A DNA stretch of 64,000 bases, from the NCBI GenBank assembly GCA_963721905.1, contig CAVRMF010000012.1, forward strand, positions 186,001 to 250,000, given 5' to 3'. Under the pieces are notes generated by a model. That model worked only from the letters and a program-made list of their open reading frames with translations, searched no databases and was not told the DNA's origin. How positions within the stretch are numbered: position 1 is the first letter of the stretch; the number at the start of each line of letters is the position of its first letter. Source of the DNA: Roseiarcus sp963721905 (GTDB taxonomy: Bacteria; Pseudomonadota; Alphaproteobacteria; Rhizobiales; Beijerinckiaceae). Below, one piece after another: positions 35,554 through 44,496 of the stretch. Both the position numbers and the translations under genes were made by a program.

Positions 35554-37324
35554 ATGACCGAAACCCGCAAGCTCGCCGCGATCATGGCGATTGACGTCGT
35601 CGGCTACTCGCGCCTGATGGGCGAGGACGAGGTCGGGACCGCGCGGGCGGTGCGCGAGCATCGCGAGGCGACGCGGCCGATTGTGGCGAGCCACGACGGG
35701 CGCATCGTTCAGATCGTTGGCGACGGCCTGCTGCTGGAGTTTCCCTCCGTCGTCGGCGCCGTCGAATGTGCGATTGCGATCCAGAAACTGATGGTCGAGC
35801 GCAATGCCGGGACGCCGGAGCACAGGCGCATCGTCTACCGCATCGGCGTCAACCTCGGGGACGTCCTGATCGAGGGCGACGCCATTTTGGGCGACGGCGT
35901 CAACATCGCTGCGCGGCTGGAGGGCATTTGCGAGCCCGGCGGCGTTTTGATCTCGGGCGCGGCGCATGAACAGGTGCGCGGCAAAATCGATCAGGTTTTC
36001 GTCGATCTCGGCGACAAGGACCTCAAGAACATCGCGCGGCCGGTGAGGGTCTATGCCGTCACGACGGAAGGCGCTGCGCCCGCGCCGTTCCACTACGAGC
36101 CGAACAGGCAACGGCCGCCGCGCCTTTCGATGGTCGTCTTGCCCTTCGCCAATCTCGGCGGCGACCCAGAGCAAGAGCATTTCGTCGACGGGGTCACGGA
36201 GAATCTGACGACCGATCTTTCGCGAATTCGAGGCGCCGTCGTGATCGCCCGCAACACGGCGTTCACGTACAAGGGCAAGTTGCTCGACGTGAAGACGATC
36301 GGGCGCGACTTGAACGTCCGCTATGTCCTCGAGGGCAGCGTCCAGCGCGGCGGAAACCGCATGCGCGTCAATGTGCAACTCATTGACGCCGAGAGCGCCA
36401 ATCATCTCTGGGCCGAGCGGTTCAATAAGCCCCTGGCCGATCTCTTCGACATGCAGGACGAAATCGTGGCGCGCCTTGCGAACGCGCTCAACGCCCAGCT
36501 CGCCGCGGCCGAGGCGCGACGCGCGGAACAGGCCCCGCATCCCGAACTCGATGGACATCTACTTTCAGGGTTTGGCTTGGTACAATAATGGGGCGAGTCG
36601 CGACAATGTCGCGCAATCGCGCAGCTTTTTCGATCGCGCGCTCGCCGTCGATCCCGACAATGTCGACGCGCTCGTTGGATCGGCGCGCGCGGACGTGCGC
36701 GAAGGCGCCAATTTTTTCGTGAGCGATCCCATGGCTGCCTTCGCGGCGGCCGAGGCGAAATTGACCAAAGCGTTGTCGTCAGTCCCGGACCATGCGCGCG
36801 GCCACGGGTTGTTGGGGTATGTCGACATATTGACCAGGCGCGCGGCGGAGGGCATCGCCGAATGTGAACGCGCGTTGGAGCTGGATCGAAATCTTGCCAG
36901 CGCCCATGCGTTTATCGGACTTGGCAAGATTTTCACCGGTCGCGCCGAGGAAACAGAGGCTCACGTCCGCGAGGCCCTGCGCCTCAGTCCGCGCGACACG
37001 AATGCCCATACCTGGAAGACATTCGGGGGCATCGCGGCGCACTTTCTCGGCAGTTATGAGCAGGCGGCCGCGTGGTTCCGGCGGGCGATCGAGGCCAACC
37101 GAAATTATGCGACATCGTATTTCATGCTGGCCGCCGCCCTCGCGCAGCTCGGTCGCCTCGACGAAGCGCATTCCGCGGTCAAGGCCGGCCTCGCGCTCAA
37201 CGCGACTCTCACCATCTCCCGCCTCCGGGTCGCCTGGACGGCGCAGAGCGACAACCCAACGTATCTCGCCCAGCTCGAACCTGCTTTCGAAGACCTGCGC
37301 AAGGCCGGCGTCCCCGAGCAATGA
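35554..37324 (+). CDS. Class III nucleotide cyclase/TolB-like/TPR protein (copy 2; frame broken near 36544)
   Basis: Same architecture as copy 1 and closest to copy 3, about 589 aa when repaired. Cyclase domain: M-A-I-D-V-V-G-Y-S and V-G-D-G-L-L-L-E-F, L-G-D-G-V-N-I-A-A-R; the purine-contact Lys seen in copies 1 and 3 is Gln here (GRIVQIVGDG). The TolB-like part reads to AEARRAEQAP and the TPR part continues in the next frame from PNSMDIYFQGLAW-like sequence. Removing one A from GAACTC at 36544-36549 gives A-P-H-P-D-S-M-D-I-Y-F, matching copy 3. GGGGAGG precedes the ATG; the stop overlaps the start of copy 3 (ATGA). Confidence 0.85.
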
Positions 37325-39096
37325 CCGCGACCCGCCGCCTTGCCGCGATCCTCGCCGTCGACGTCGTCGGCTACTCGCGCCTGATGGGGGAGGACGAAGC
37401 GGGGACGGCGCGGGCGGTGCGGGAGCGTCGCGAAGCGGCGCGGCCGATCGTGGCAAGCTTAAGCGGGCGCATCGTCAAGACGACCGGCGACGGACTGCTG
37501 CTGGAGTTTCCCTCCGTCGTCGCCGCAGTCGAATGCGCCATTGCAATCCAGAGGCTGATGGCCGAGCGCAACGCCGGGACGCCCGAAGCCAAGCGCATCG
37601 TCTACCGCATCGGCGTCAATCTCGGCGACGTGCTGATCGAGGGCGACGACATCCTCGGCGACGGCGTCAATATCGCGGCGCGGCTGGAGGGGATTTGCGA
37701 GCCGGGCGGCGTACTGATCTCGGGCACGGCCTACGACCACGTGCGCGGCCGGATCGACGCCGATTTCGTTGATCTCGGCGACAAGGACCTGAAAAACATC
37801 GCGCGGACGGTGCGCGTGTATGCGGTGAAGATCGGCGTGGCGAGCGCAGCGCCCGCGCCCTCCGCCTTCGCGTCGAAAACGCAAGGGCCACCGCGCCTTT
37901 CGATGGTCGTCCTGCCCTTCGCCAACATCGGCGGCGACCCGGAACAGGAGCATTTCGTCGACGGGGTCACCGAGAGCCTGACAACCGATCTTTCGCGTCT
38001 TCGCGGCTCGTTCGTGATTGGGCGCAACACCGCTTTCACTTACAAGGGCAAAGCCGTCGATCTGAAGCAGATCGGGCGCGAGTTGAACGTCCGCTACGTC
38101 CTCGAGGGCAGCGTCCAGCGAGGCGGGAACCGCGTGCGCGTCAACGTGCAGCTTATCGACGCCGAAACCGGCAATCATCTCTGGGCCGAGCGGTTCGATA
38201 AGCCGCTCGCCGATCTCTTCGACATGCAGGACGAAATCGTCGCGCGCCTGGCGAACGCGCTCAACGCCCAGCTCACCGCCGCCGAGGCGCGACGCGCGGA
38301 GCAGGCGCCGAACCCCAACTCGATGGACCTCTACTTTCAAGGTTTGGCTTGGTTCAACAGGGGTATGAGCCCTGACAATCTCGCACAGGCGCGAAGCTTT
38401 TTCGATCGCGCATTGTCCGCCAATTCCGACAATGTCGACGCGCTCATTCGATCGGCGCGCGTGGACATGATTGAGGGCGTCTTATTCTTTGCGCCCGATC
38501 CCATGGCGGCCTTCGCGGCTGCCGAAGCGAAGTCGACCAAAGCCTTGTCGTCGGTCCCGGACCATGCGCTCGGCCACATGTACTTGGGACTTGTCGAGAT
38601 GTGGACCAAGCGCGCGGTGGAGGGCATCGCCGAATGTGAGCATGCGTTGGCGCTGGATCGAAATCTCGCCCACGCGCATTCCTCTATCGGATTCGGTAAG
38701 ATTTTTATTGGTCGCGCCGAAGAAACGGAGGCTCACATTGTTGAGGCCCTGCGCCTCAGCCCGCGCGATACGATGGCTTACATCTGGATGACCAACGGGG
38801 GCCTCGCGAAGCTCCACCTCGGCAGTTACGAGCAAGCGGTCGCGTGGTTTCGACGGGCGATCGAGGCCAATCGAAATGTTCCACCAGCATATTTTTGGTT
38901 GGCCGCCGCCCTCACGCAACTTGGGCGCCTTGACGAGGCGCGTTCCGCGCTCAAGGCCGGTCTCGCGCTCAACCCGGCCTTCTCCATCTCCCGCGCCCGC
39001 GCCGCCTGGACGGCGATGAGCGACGACCCGACGTACCTAGCCCAGCTTGAGCCCATTTTCGACGGCCTCCGCAAGGCCGGGGTCCCCGAACAATGA
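37321..39096 (+). CDS. Class III nucleotide cyclase/TolB-like/TPR protein (copy 3)
   Basis: A 591-aa intact paralogue. Cyclase domain 1-170 with A-V-D-V-V-G-Y-S, GRIVKTTGDG (Lys present) and DILGDGVNIAARLEG; TolB-like domain (LSMVVLPFANIGGD, HFVDGVTESLTTDLSRL, VRYVLEGSVQRGG); then 6-8 TPR-like helical pairs ending PIFDGLRKAGVPEQ. The ATG shares ATGA with the stop of copy 2, and its own stop shares ATGA with the fourth, truncated copy, the footprint of tandem duplication. It probably makes cAMP. Confidence 0.9.
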   Translation: MTATRRLAAILAVDVVGYSRLMGEDEAGTARAVRERREAARPIVASLSGRIVKTTGDGLLLEFPSVVAAVECAIAIQRLMAERNAGTPEAKRIVYRIGVNLGDVLIEGDDILGDGVNIAARLEGICEPGGVLISGTAYDHVRGRIDADFVDLGDKDLKNIARTVRVYAVKIGVASAAPAPSAFASKTQGPPRLSMVVLPFANIGGDPEQEHFVDGVTESLTTDLSRLRGSFVIGRNTAFTYKGKAVDLKQIGRELNVRYVLEGSVQRGGNRVRVNVQLIDAETGNHLWAERFDKPLADLFDMQDEIVARLANALNAQLTAAEARRAEQAPNPNSMDLYFQGLAWFNRGMSPDNLAQARSFFDRALSANSDNVDALIRSARVDMIEGVLFFAPDPMAAFAAAEAKSTKALSSVPDHALGHMYLGLVEMWTKRAVEGIAECEHALALDRNLAHAHSSIGFGKIFIGRAEETEAHIVEALRLSPRDTMAYIWMTNGGLAKLHLGSYEQAVAWFRRAIEANRNVPPAYFWLAAALTQLGRLDEARSALKAGLALNPAFSISRARAAWTAMSDDPTYLAQLEPIFDGLRKAGVPEQ

Positions 39097-39161
39097 CCGC
39101 GACCCGCCGCCTCGCCGCGATTCTCGCCGCCGACGTCGCTGGCTATACTCGGTATCGATAG
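39093..39161 (+). pseudogene. Truncated remnant of a fourth cyclase copy
   Basis: The ATG overlaps the stop of copy 3 and 19 codons read MTATRRLAAILAADVAGYT, the exact start of the cyclase family, before R-Y-R and a TAG. Beyond it the composition becomes AT-rich and all similarity ends. It marks the broken end of the tandem array. Confidence 0.85.
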
Positions 39162-39304
39162 ACGCGGCAGGTAATATTGCTTACTCTAATATGCACCAAT
39201 GTATTTCTTGTTTTGACTAAGCGTTGCCTCGCTAACTGTTCTCGCCACGGCAAGATTGCGCCTCTGCTAATTGTCATACAATATCATTATGTTTATTAGC
39301 TGAA

Positions 39305-39496
39305 AACGCGACGTAACTCCCAAGCCGCCCCCCATTTCTGGCCTCCGGCGGTGTCAGCGGGCGGGTTCCAGTTCGGAATGATTCCGGTCTGTTCGTCTTT
39401 GGATTCCCTATTGTTCGGTCGGTCCCTTCGGCTTGCCGTCCTTCGAGCCGAAAAACGGGCGAAAAAAGGGGGGCGGCTTGGGAGTTACAACGCGAC
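39305..39496. mobile_element. 176-bp MITE with perfect 21-bp inverted repeats and 8-bp target duplication
   Basis: The element spans 39313-39488. Its ends are perfect 21-bp inverted repeats beginning GTAACTCCCAAGCC (39313-39333 and 39468-39488). The eight bases AACGCGAC flank it directly on both sides (39305-39312 and 39489-39496), a fresh target-site duplication. The interior of 134 bp has no reading frame of note. It is a non-autonomous element moved in trans; its ends do not match those of the IS1595-type element at 62.9-63.9 kb. The AT-rich stretch 39162-39304 before it has no gene. Confidence 0.88.
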
Positions 39497-39553
39497 AGAA
39501 AATCGCACCTAACTACATGAAATCGCTCGGTCGCCGACGAAAGTGCGCAGGCT

Positions 39554-40538
39554 TCAGCGCAAAGCCCGGCGCAGCATCCCCTTCGCCAGTCGCGGCTCCT
39601 CGAAGCGCAGCGTCACCGGCAGCGTCACGACGGCGCGGGCGTATTTCGGCGAAAGGCGCACGCGGTCCTTCTCGGTCGTGGCCAGAAGCGCGCCCCGCGA
39701 TCCAGCCTCCTCGATCAGCGCCTCGATCTCGCGGGGCTTGAAAAGATGATGGTCCGGAAAGCTTCGGGTGGCGACGATCTGCGCGCCGACGCGACGCAGC
39801 GTCGCGTAGAACTTGTCGGGCCGCGCGATGCCGGCGAAGGCCACGACCTCCCGGCCAATCAGCGGCGCGGCAGCAAGCGCGTCCGGCTCGAGAACTCGCG
39901 CGCAGGATCGGCTTTCGGGGGACCGATTGCGCGATGTGCTGAACCGCCGCCTCGTCGCCGCCGATGACGATCAGCGCCCGCACCAAGGGCGCCTGCGCCG
40001 AGACCGGCGCGCGCAGAGGCCCGGCCGGAACGCAGAGCCCATTGCCGAATCCCGTCTCTCCGTCGACCACCGCGAAGGCGAGGTCCTTCGCAAGAGCCGG
40101 ATTCTGCAGCCCGTCGTCGAGGATCAACACGTCCGATCCCGCCTCGACCGCCCTCCGCGCGCTTTGCAGGCGATCGGCGCCGACCCAGCAGCGCGCGACC
40201 CTGGCGAGCAGCAGCGGCTCGTCGCCGACAATGCGCGCGTCGTGGACGTTGGGATCGACCTCGACCGGATCGGCGCGCCTCGCCCCGCCGTAGCCGCGCG
40301 AAAGAAATGAGACCCGCTTTCCGTCGGCGATCAGCATCTGCGCAAGCGCAAGTGCGGCCGGGGTCTTGCCGGCGCCGCCCGCGACGAAATTGCCGACGCA
40401 GATCACCGGCGCTCCGACGCGCTCCCCCGCCTCGGCCATCCTCCGGGCGGTCGCGTGTCCATAAATCGCGCCGATCGGCTGGAGGATGCGCGCAAGCGCC
40501 GTCGGCTTCCGGACCGCCCAGAAGCCAGGCGTCCTCAC
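39554..40538 (-). CDS. lpxK: Tetraacyldisaccharide 4'-kinase LpxK (frame broken near 39892)
   Basis: Phosphorylates the lipid A precursor at the 4' position; inner-membrane face; about 327 aa when repaired. The GTG start overlaps the waaA stop (GTGA). Seen: MRTPGFWAVRKPTALARIL start, the Walker-type loop VGNFVAGGAGKTPAALALAQ, FLSRGYGG, and after the break AFAGIARPDKFYATLRRVGA with RSFPDHH and TEKDRVRL. The two parts lie one frame apart; removing one base of GAACTC (plus strand, 39892-39897) restores A-S-L-E-P-D-A-L between them. I read this as a sequence error, since lpxK is normally essential. Confidence 0.87.
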
Positions 40539-41812
40539 CGGCCCGGCGCCGGCAGGAGCGGCGCGAGCGCCCGCATCGAGCGCTCCACGGCTCCGGCCCG
40601 CCGCTCCACCATATCGCCGGCCGCACGCGCCATGGCGCGCAGGCGCGCGGTGTTGGCGAAGAGAGCGACCAGCGTTTCGCCGAGGTCCTGAGGACGGTGA
40701 ATTTCCAGCGCCCCGCCCGCCTCGTCGAGCGCAGCATAGGCGTCGCGAAAGTTGCCGACCATCGGCCCGTGCAGAATCGCCGAGGCGAGCCGCGCCGGTT
40801 CGATCGGATTTTGACCGCCCCCGCCGGCAAACGACTTGCCGACGAACACGACGCCCGCCAGCCGGTAGAAAAGCCCGAGCTCTCCGATCGTGTCGCAGAT
40901 GTAGACCGCCGTTCGCTGCCCTGGCCGGGCGCCGCGCGATCTTAGCACGCAGGCGAGCCCCTGCGCCTCGAGTTCGCGCCGGATCTCCTCGCCCCGTTCG
41001 GGGTGTCGGGGCGCGATCAGCGTCAGAGCGTCCGGAAACACCTCGATCAGGCGCTTGTGCGCTTCGGCCGCCATCCGCTCCTCGCCCGCATGGGTCGAGG
41101 CGGCGATCCAGATCTGGCGACCGGAGGTCAGGCCCGAGAGCTCGGCCAGTTCGCGCCGGTCGACCGGCAGCGCCGGCGCGTCGAACTTGATGTCTCCTGC
41201 GACCAGGACGCGCGGCGCGCCGAGCGACATCAGCCGTTCGCCGTCGCCCTCGCTTCGCGCGAGACAGAGGTCGAAATGCGACAGGAGTTCGCCGATCAGG
41301 CGCGGCGCCTTGCGCCATCGGGCGAACGACCGTTCGCTGATCCGCCCGTTGATCATCGCGAGCGGCATACCCGCCCGCTTCAGTTCGAGGATCATGTTCG
41401 GCCAAAGCTCGGATTCGGCGACCAGCGCCGCGTCGGGCCGCCAATGGGCCAGAAACCGGCGCAAGAAAAACGGACTGTCGAGCGGAGCGTACTGATGCAG
41501 CGCGCCGGCCGGCAAGCGCTGCGATAGGAGCGCCGCCGAGGTGACCGTTCCCGTCGTCACCAGCGCGATCGCGCCGGATCGGGTGATGCGTTCGACAAAG
41601 GGCAAAAGCGAAACGGCTTCTCCAACGCTTGCGCCATGCAGCCAGACGAGGCGCCCCGCCGGGCGGGAAAGCCCGGCGCGTCCACGCCGTTCCGCGATGC
41701 GCTGGGGGTCTTCCTTGCCGCGCCTGAGCCGCATCGACAGAAACGGCCCGGCGAGCGGAGTGCCGAGCGCGGTCACGAGACGATAGGCATGGAGCGACAA
41801 GGGCGCCGTCAT
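40535..41812 (-). CDS. waaA: 3-deoxy-D-manno-octulosonic acid (Kdo) transferase WaaA
   Basis: GT30 glycosyltransferase adding Kdo to lipid A on the cytoplasmic face, 425 aa. Seen: an N-terminal membrane-binding helix (LHAYRLVTALGTPLAGPFL), ERRG, the catalytic-base region VWLHGASVGEA (about 50-60), ESELWPNMI, and the nucleotide-sugar loop GGGGQNPIEPARL (about 340). The ATG overlaps the stop of the acyltransferase gene (ATGA) and its own stop overlaps lpxK, so the cluster is translationally coupled. Confidence 0.94.
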   Translation of the reverse strand: MTAPLSLHAYRLVTALGTPLAGPFLSMRLRRGKEDPQRIAERRGRAGLSRPAGRLVWLHGASVGEAVSLLPFVERITRSGAIALVTTGTVTSAALLSQRLPAGALHQYAPLDSPFFLRRFLAHWRPDAALVAESELWPNMILELKRAGMPLAMINGRISERSFARWRKAPRLIGELLSHFDLCLARSEGDGERLMSLGAPRVLVAGDIKFDAPALPVDRRELAELSGLTSGRQIWIAASTHAGEERMAAEAHKRLIEVFPDALTLIAPRHPERGEEIRRELEAQGLACVLRSRGARPGQRTAVYICDTIGELGLFYRLAGVVFVGKSFAGGGGQNPIEPARLASAILHGPMVGNFRDAYAALDEAGGALEIHRPQDLGETLVALFANTARLRAMARAAGDMVERRAGAVERSMRALAPLLPAPGR

Positions 41813-42525
41813 GCGGTTCTCAGTTGCGCGCCGGGATCCGTTGCGCCGACCATGGCGTAGGCGCGTCGATGCGCCTCGTCCAGGCCTGCCTGCACGGCGA
41901 GCCGCGCCGCCTCCATCGCCGCGTCGTCCGCCTCGACGGACACGGGAATGTAGTCGCCGGCGACGACGATCACCTGGCTGAAGGGGAGGCCAAGCGTAGC
42001 GCGGTCCCACGTGTTGAACTGGATGCGGCGGCTTGCGACCACGGCCATGGGGACGATCGGCCGCCCGGAAAGCTTGGCGAGCGTCACGATGCCCATCCCA
42101 GCGACCCTGGCGGTCTTCGGAACGTCGGCGGTCAGGGCGACGGACGAGCCGGACTCGAGAAGGCGCAGCAGCTCGCGCATGGCGGGCGCCCCGCCCTTGT
42201 AGTATTGGCGGTCGGCGGGGCCGCCCGAGCCGCGAACCGGCATGATTCCGAGACGTTGCAGGGCAAGGGCTTGCGGGCCTGCGTCTTCATGCCGGGAGAT
42301 GAGCGCCGCGAGCGGGCCCATGGTGTCGGGCCGCGCGAACGGCATCATCAGATGCTGCCCGTGCCACATCGCCGCAATCAGCGGCGTCCTGCCCCTGCTA
42401 TATTGGTCGAGGTCTTCGGGAAAGGTCGAAAAGCGGCTGGTGCGCCGCACGAGCCGCAAATAGGTTGCGAGTAGGAAGCCGATCGCCCCCTGGCCGAACT
42501 CCGACCTGCCGATGCGCCTTGCCAT
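41809..42525 (-). CDS. DUF374 lysophospholipid/lipid A acyltransferase family protein
   Basis: A 238-aa LPLAT-fold protein. Seen: an N-terminal hydrophobic segment, the acceptor motif region AAMWHGQHLMMPFA, a conserved VRGSGG with a nearby Arg, LTADVPKT and PIVPMAVVASRR. DUF374 proteins are regularly next to waaA/lpxK in alphaproteobacteria and are thought to acylate a lipid A or membrane-lipid precursor, but the acceptor is not proven. Overlaps waaA by four bases. Confidence 0.87.
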   Translation of the reverse strand: MARRIGRSEFGQGAIGFLLATYLRLVRRTSRFSTFPEDLDQYSRGRTPLIAAMWHGQHLMMPFARPDTMGPLAALISRHEDAGPQALALQRLGIMPVRGSGGPADRQYYKGGAPAMRELLRLLESGSSVALTADVPKTARVAGMGIVTLAKLSGRPIVPMAVVASRRIQFNTWDRATLGLPFSQVIVVAGDYIPVSVEADDAAMEAARLAVQAGLDEAHRRAYAMVGATDPGAQLRTA

Positions 42526-42532
42526 GAAACCC

Positions 42533-42805
42533 TCAGGCGGTCCTCGTCGGCGGGGCGAGGTCCGGCTCGATCAGGCGATGCAGATGCACGATGAAATACC
42601 GGGTCTGGGCGCTGTCGACGGTCCGCTGCGCCTTGGCGCGCCAGGCCCGCTCGGCGCTCGCATAGTCGGGAAAGAGGCCGACGATGTCGATCTTGGCGGG
42701 GTCGCGGAATTCGTGGCTCTCGAGTGATTTGAGTTCGCCGCCGAACACAAGGTGCAGGCGCTGCGGCTTCTCTTCGTCGTGAGCCTTCGGATCGGAGGAT
42801 GGCAT
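42533..42805 (-). CDS. DUF4170 family protein
   Basis: A 90-aa protein with RLHLVFGGELKSLESHEFRD and IVGLFPDYASAERAWRAKAQ, followed by RYFIVHLHRLIEPD; the family is small, cytoplasmic and of unknown function, and usually sits in this lipid A cluster. The start at 42805 was chosen because the longer open frame upstream overlaps cysQ in another frame. Seven bases before the acyltransferase gene. Confidence 0.84.
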   Translation of the reverse strand: MPSSDPKAHDEEKPQRLHLVFGGELKSLESHEFRDPAKIDIVGLFPDYASAERAWRAKAQRTVDSAQTRYFIVHLHRLIEPDLAPPTRTA

Positions 42806-42908
42806 GGTCGGTTTCCCCTGAAAGTCGGACGCGCGGCGCGCGGGGCGGCTTTGCCCTCGCGGCGGCGAAAACGCAAGTCGCAGCGCAGCCGCATGCGTCA
42901 AACGAGCC

Positions 42909-43727
42909 TCATGCGCCCGCCGCCAAGCGGAAGGCCTCGAGCAATCGGGGCGCCAGCCGTTCGGGGACGGCCAGGAGCGCGCTTCGCCGGATCTGCCTCG
43001 TATTGTAGCGCAATCGTTCGCCCGAGCCGTCGGCGAGCCTCGCGCCGGCTTCCTCCAACAGGAGATCGACGGCCGCGATGTCCCAATCGTGCGAATTCGC
43101 CCCTGCCACCGCGAAATGAATCGCCCCGCGCGCGACCAGGCAGAGCCGATAGGCGAGCGACGGCACACGGGGCGCGATGTCAATGGTGGCGCCGAGCCTC
43201 ACGCCCATCGCCTCAAGAACCGGCCTGGGGCCAGCGGCGCTGAAGCGCCGGGGATCATAGGAGCCAGCGACCGCGATCGGCGCTTCGTTGAACGTCGCGC
43301 CGGCGCCGCGCGCCGCGGCGTACGTCTCTTCGAGCGCCGGCGCATGCACGACGCCCGCGACCGGGCGGCCATCGACGACGAGCGCCGCCGAGACCGCCCA
43401 GCGCGGATCGCCCGCGACGAAGGCGCGCGTGCCGTCGATGGGATCAATGACCAGGAGCGCCCGTCGCTTGAGACGCTCTGCGTCGTCCGCCGTTTCCTCC
43501 GAGAGCCATCCCGCCTCCGGAAACGCCGCCCTGAGGCGCCGCGTCAGGAGCGCGTCGGCGGCGAGATCGGCCTCCGTCACCGGCGACCCGCCGGACTTGG
43601 ACTGAACCTCGGCCGACGTCGCCGCTCCAAGCCGAAAGAAGCCAAGCGCCAGCGCCCCGGCCTCGCGCGCGGCGGCGGCCAGACAGTCGCGCGCGGCGAG
43701 CGCGCTCCGATCCGCATCGACGTTCAA
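42909..43727 (-). CDS. cysQ: 3'(2'),5'-bisphosphate nucleotidase CysQ (inositol monophosphatase family)
   Basis: Removes the 3'-phosphate of PAP formed in sulfate assimilation or sulfation; about 272 aa, cytoplasmic or membrane-peripheral. Seen: SPVTEADLAAD, the metal-binding SEET, D-P-I-D-G-T-R-A-F (about 98-106) and SHDWDIAAVDLLLEEAGA. No ATG begins the conserved region; a TTG at 43727 gives MNVDADRSALAARDCLAAAA, and the longer open frame upstream shows no homology. It heads the minus-strand cluster that continues with DUF4170, DUF374, waaA and lpxK. Confidence 0.85.
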   Translation of the reverse strand: MNVDADRSALAARDCLAAAAREAGALALGFFRLGAATSAEVQSKSGGSPVTEADLAADALLTRRLRAAFPEAGWLSEETADDAERLKRRALLVIDPIDGTRAFVAGDPRWAVSAALVVDGRPVAGVVHAPALEETYAAARGAGATFNEAPIAVAGSYDPRRFSAAGPRPVLEAMGVRLGATIDIAPRVPSLAYRLCLVARGAIHFAVAGANSHDWDIAAVDLLLEEAGARLADGSGERLRYNTRQIRRSALLAVPERLAPRLLEAFRLAAGA

Positions 43728-43978
43728 AGAATATTCCGGAGCTCGAGCAGGGATTCGAGGCACGGCTTTAGCCGCCCGACGGCCGCGATGCAATCCAGGA
43801 GCGCGGCGTGAGGGCGCCTCTCCGCACGCCACAATGAAACTTGGGCTGCCCCGTCTGAATTGGAATTTACGTTTACCGGCGCCGCCTCGCCGGGAAGCTC
43901 GTGTATGATCAACCGTCTCGGCGCCATTTGTGGCGGCAGCGCTTATCGCCGTCCTCCCGAAGCGATCAGGAGGCAAGA

Positions 43979-44240
43979 ATGAGAGTGTCGAACATTACCC
44001 GGCTCGCGCTCGCGGTCGCGCTGGCCGGTCCTCTTGCGGCATGCGAAACCGAGCAGCAGCGCATTCCCCTGATATCCGCGCAGGTTGCGAGCCAGCTCCC
44101 GGCGAGTTCAATTGCCGAGGGTGTTCAAGGACCCCGATCCCCTCGCGTACTACCCTTACAACATTCACGAAACCGACGGACTGAGCCGAAATCCCGACGA
44201 TTGCGCCCGGTGGGGCTGCGTCGACGTCGGCAGCTGGTGA
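43979..44240 (+). CDS. Small secreted Cys-pair protein (frame broken near 44104)
   Basis: About 86 aa when repaired. An ideal AGGAGG precedes the ATG. Residues 1-21 form a lipoprotein-like signal (MRVSNITRLALAVALAGPLA, then A-C), with Cys at the predicted lipidation position. The C-terminal part, YYPYNIHETDGLSRN, DDCARWGC and VDVGSW, lies one frame over; removing one T from GAGTTC at 44104-44109 joins the halves and creates ASQLPASQLP. The C-terminal motif recurs in the gene at 46505. Function unknown; probably a lipoprotein. Confidence 0.66.
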
Positions 44241-44496
44241 CGACGCAGTCATCGGTCAAACTGATTCCGCGACGCGGCCGAGGACAGCGGGGCTCGACCC
44301 GTCCGCCGATTCCATGCTTGCCGACTTTACTGGAGCCCGCGGACGCGGAGCCTTGGACGGTAGTCCCGACATGCCGGGGGAGAGCTGAAGGAGCGCGCAG
44401 GTCCGCCCTGTCGAACGGCAGGCGCGCGTGCTACCGTTGGGCCACAGTCCCGAGGCGAACGCGCCAGTGAACGAAGTCTCCGCCAAGTCCGATCGG

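Noticed and set aside
36541..36549. Programmed frameshift in cyclase copy 2
   Set aside because: No slippery heptamer or downstream structure is seen, and copies 1 and 3 are made from single frames; a sequence error at GANTC explains it better.
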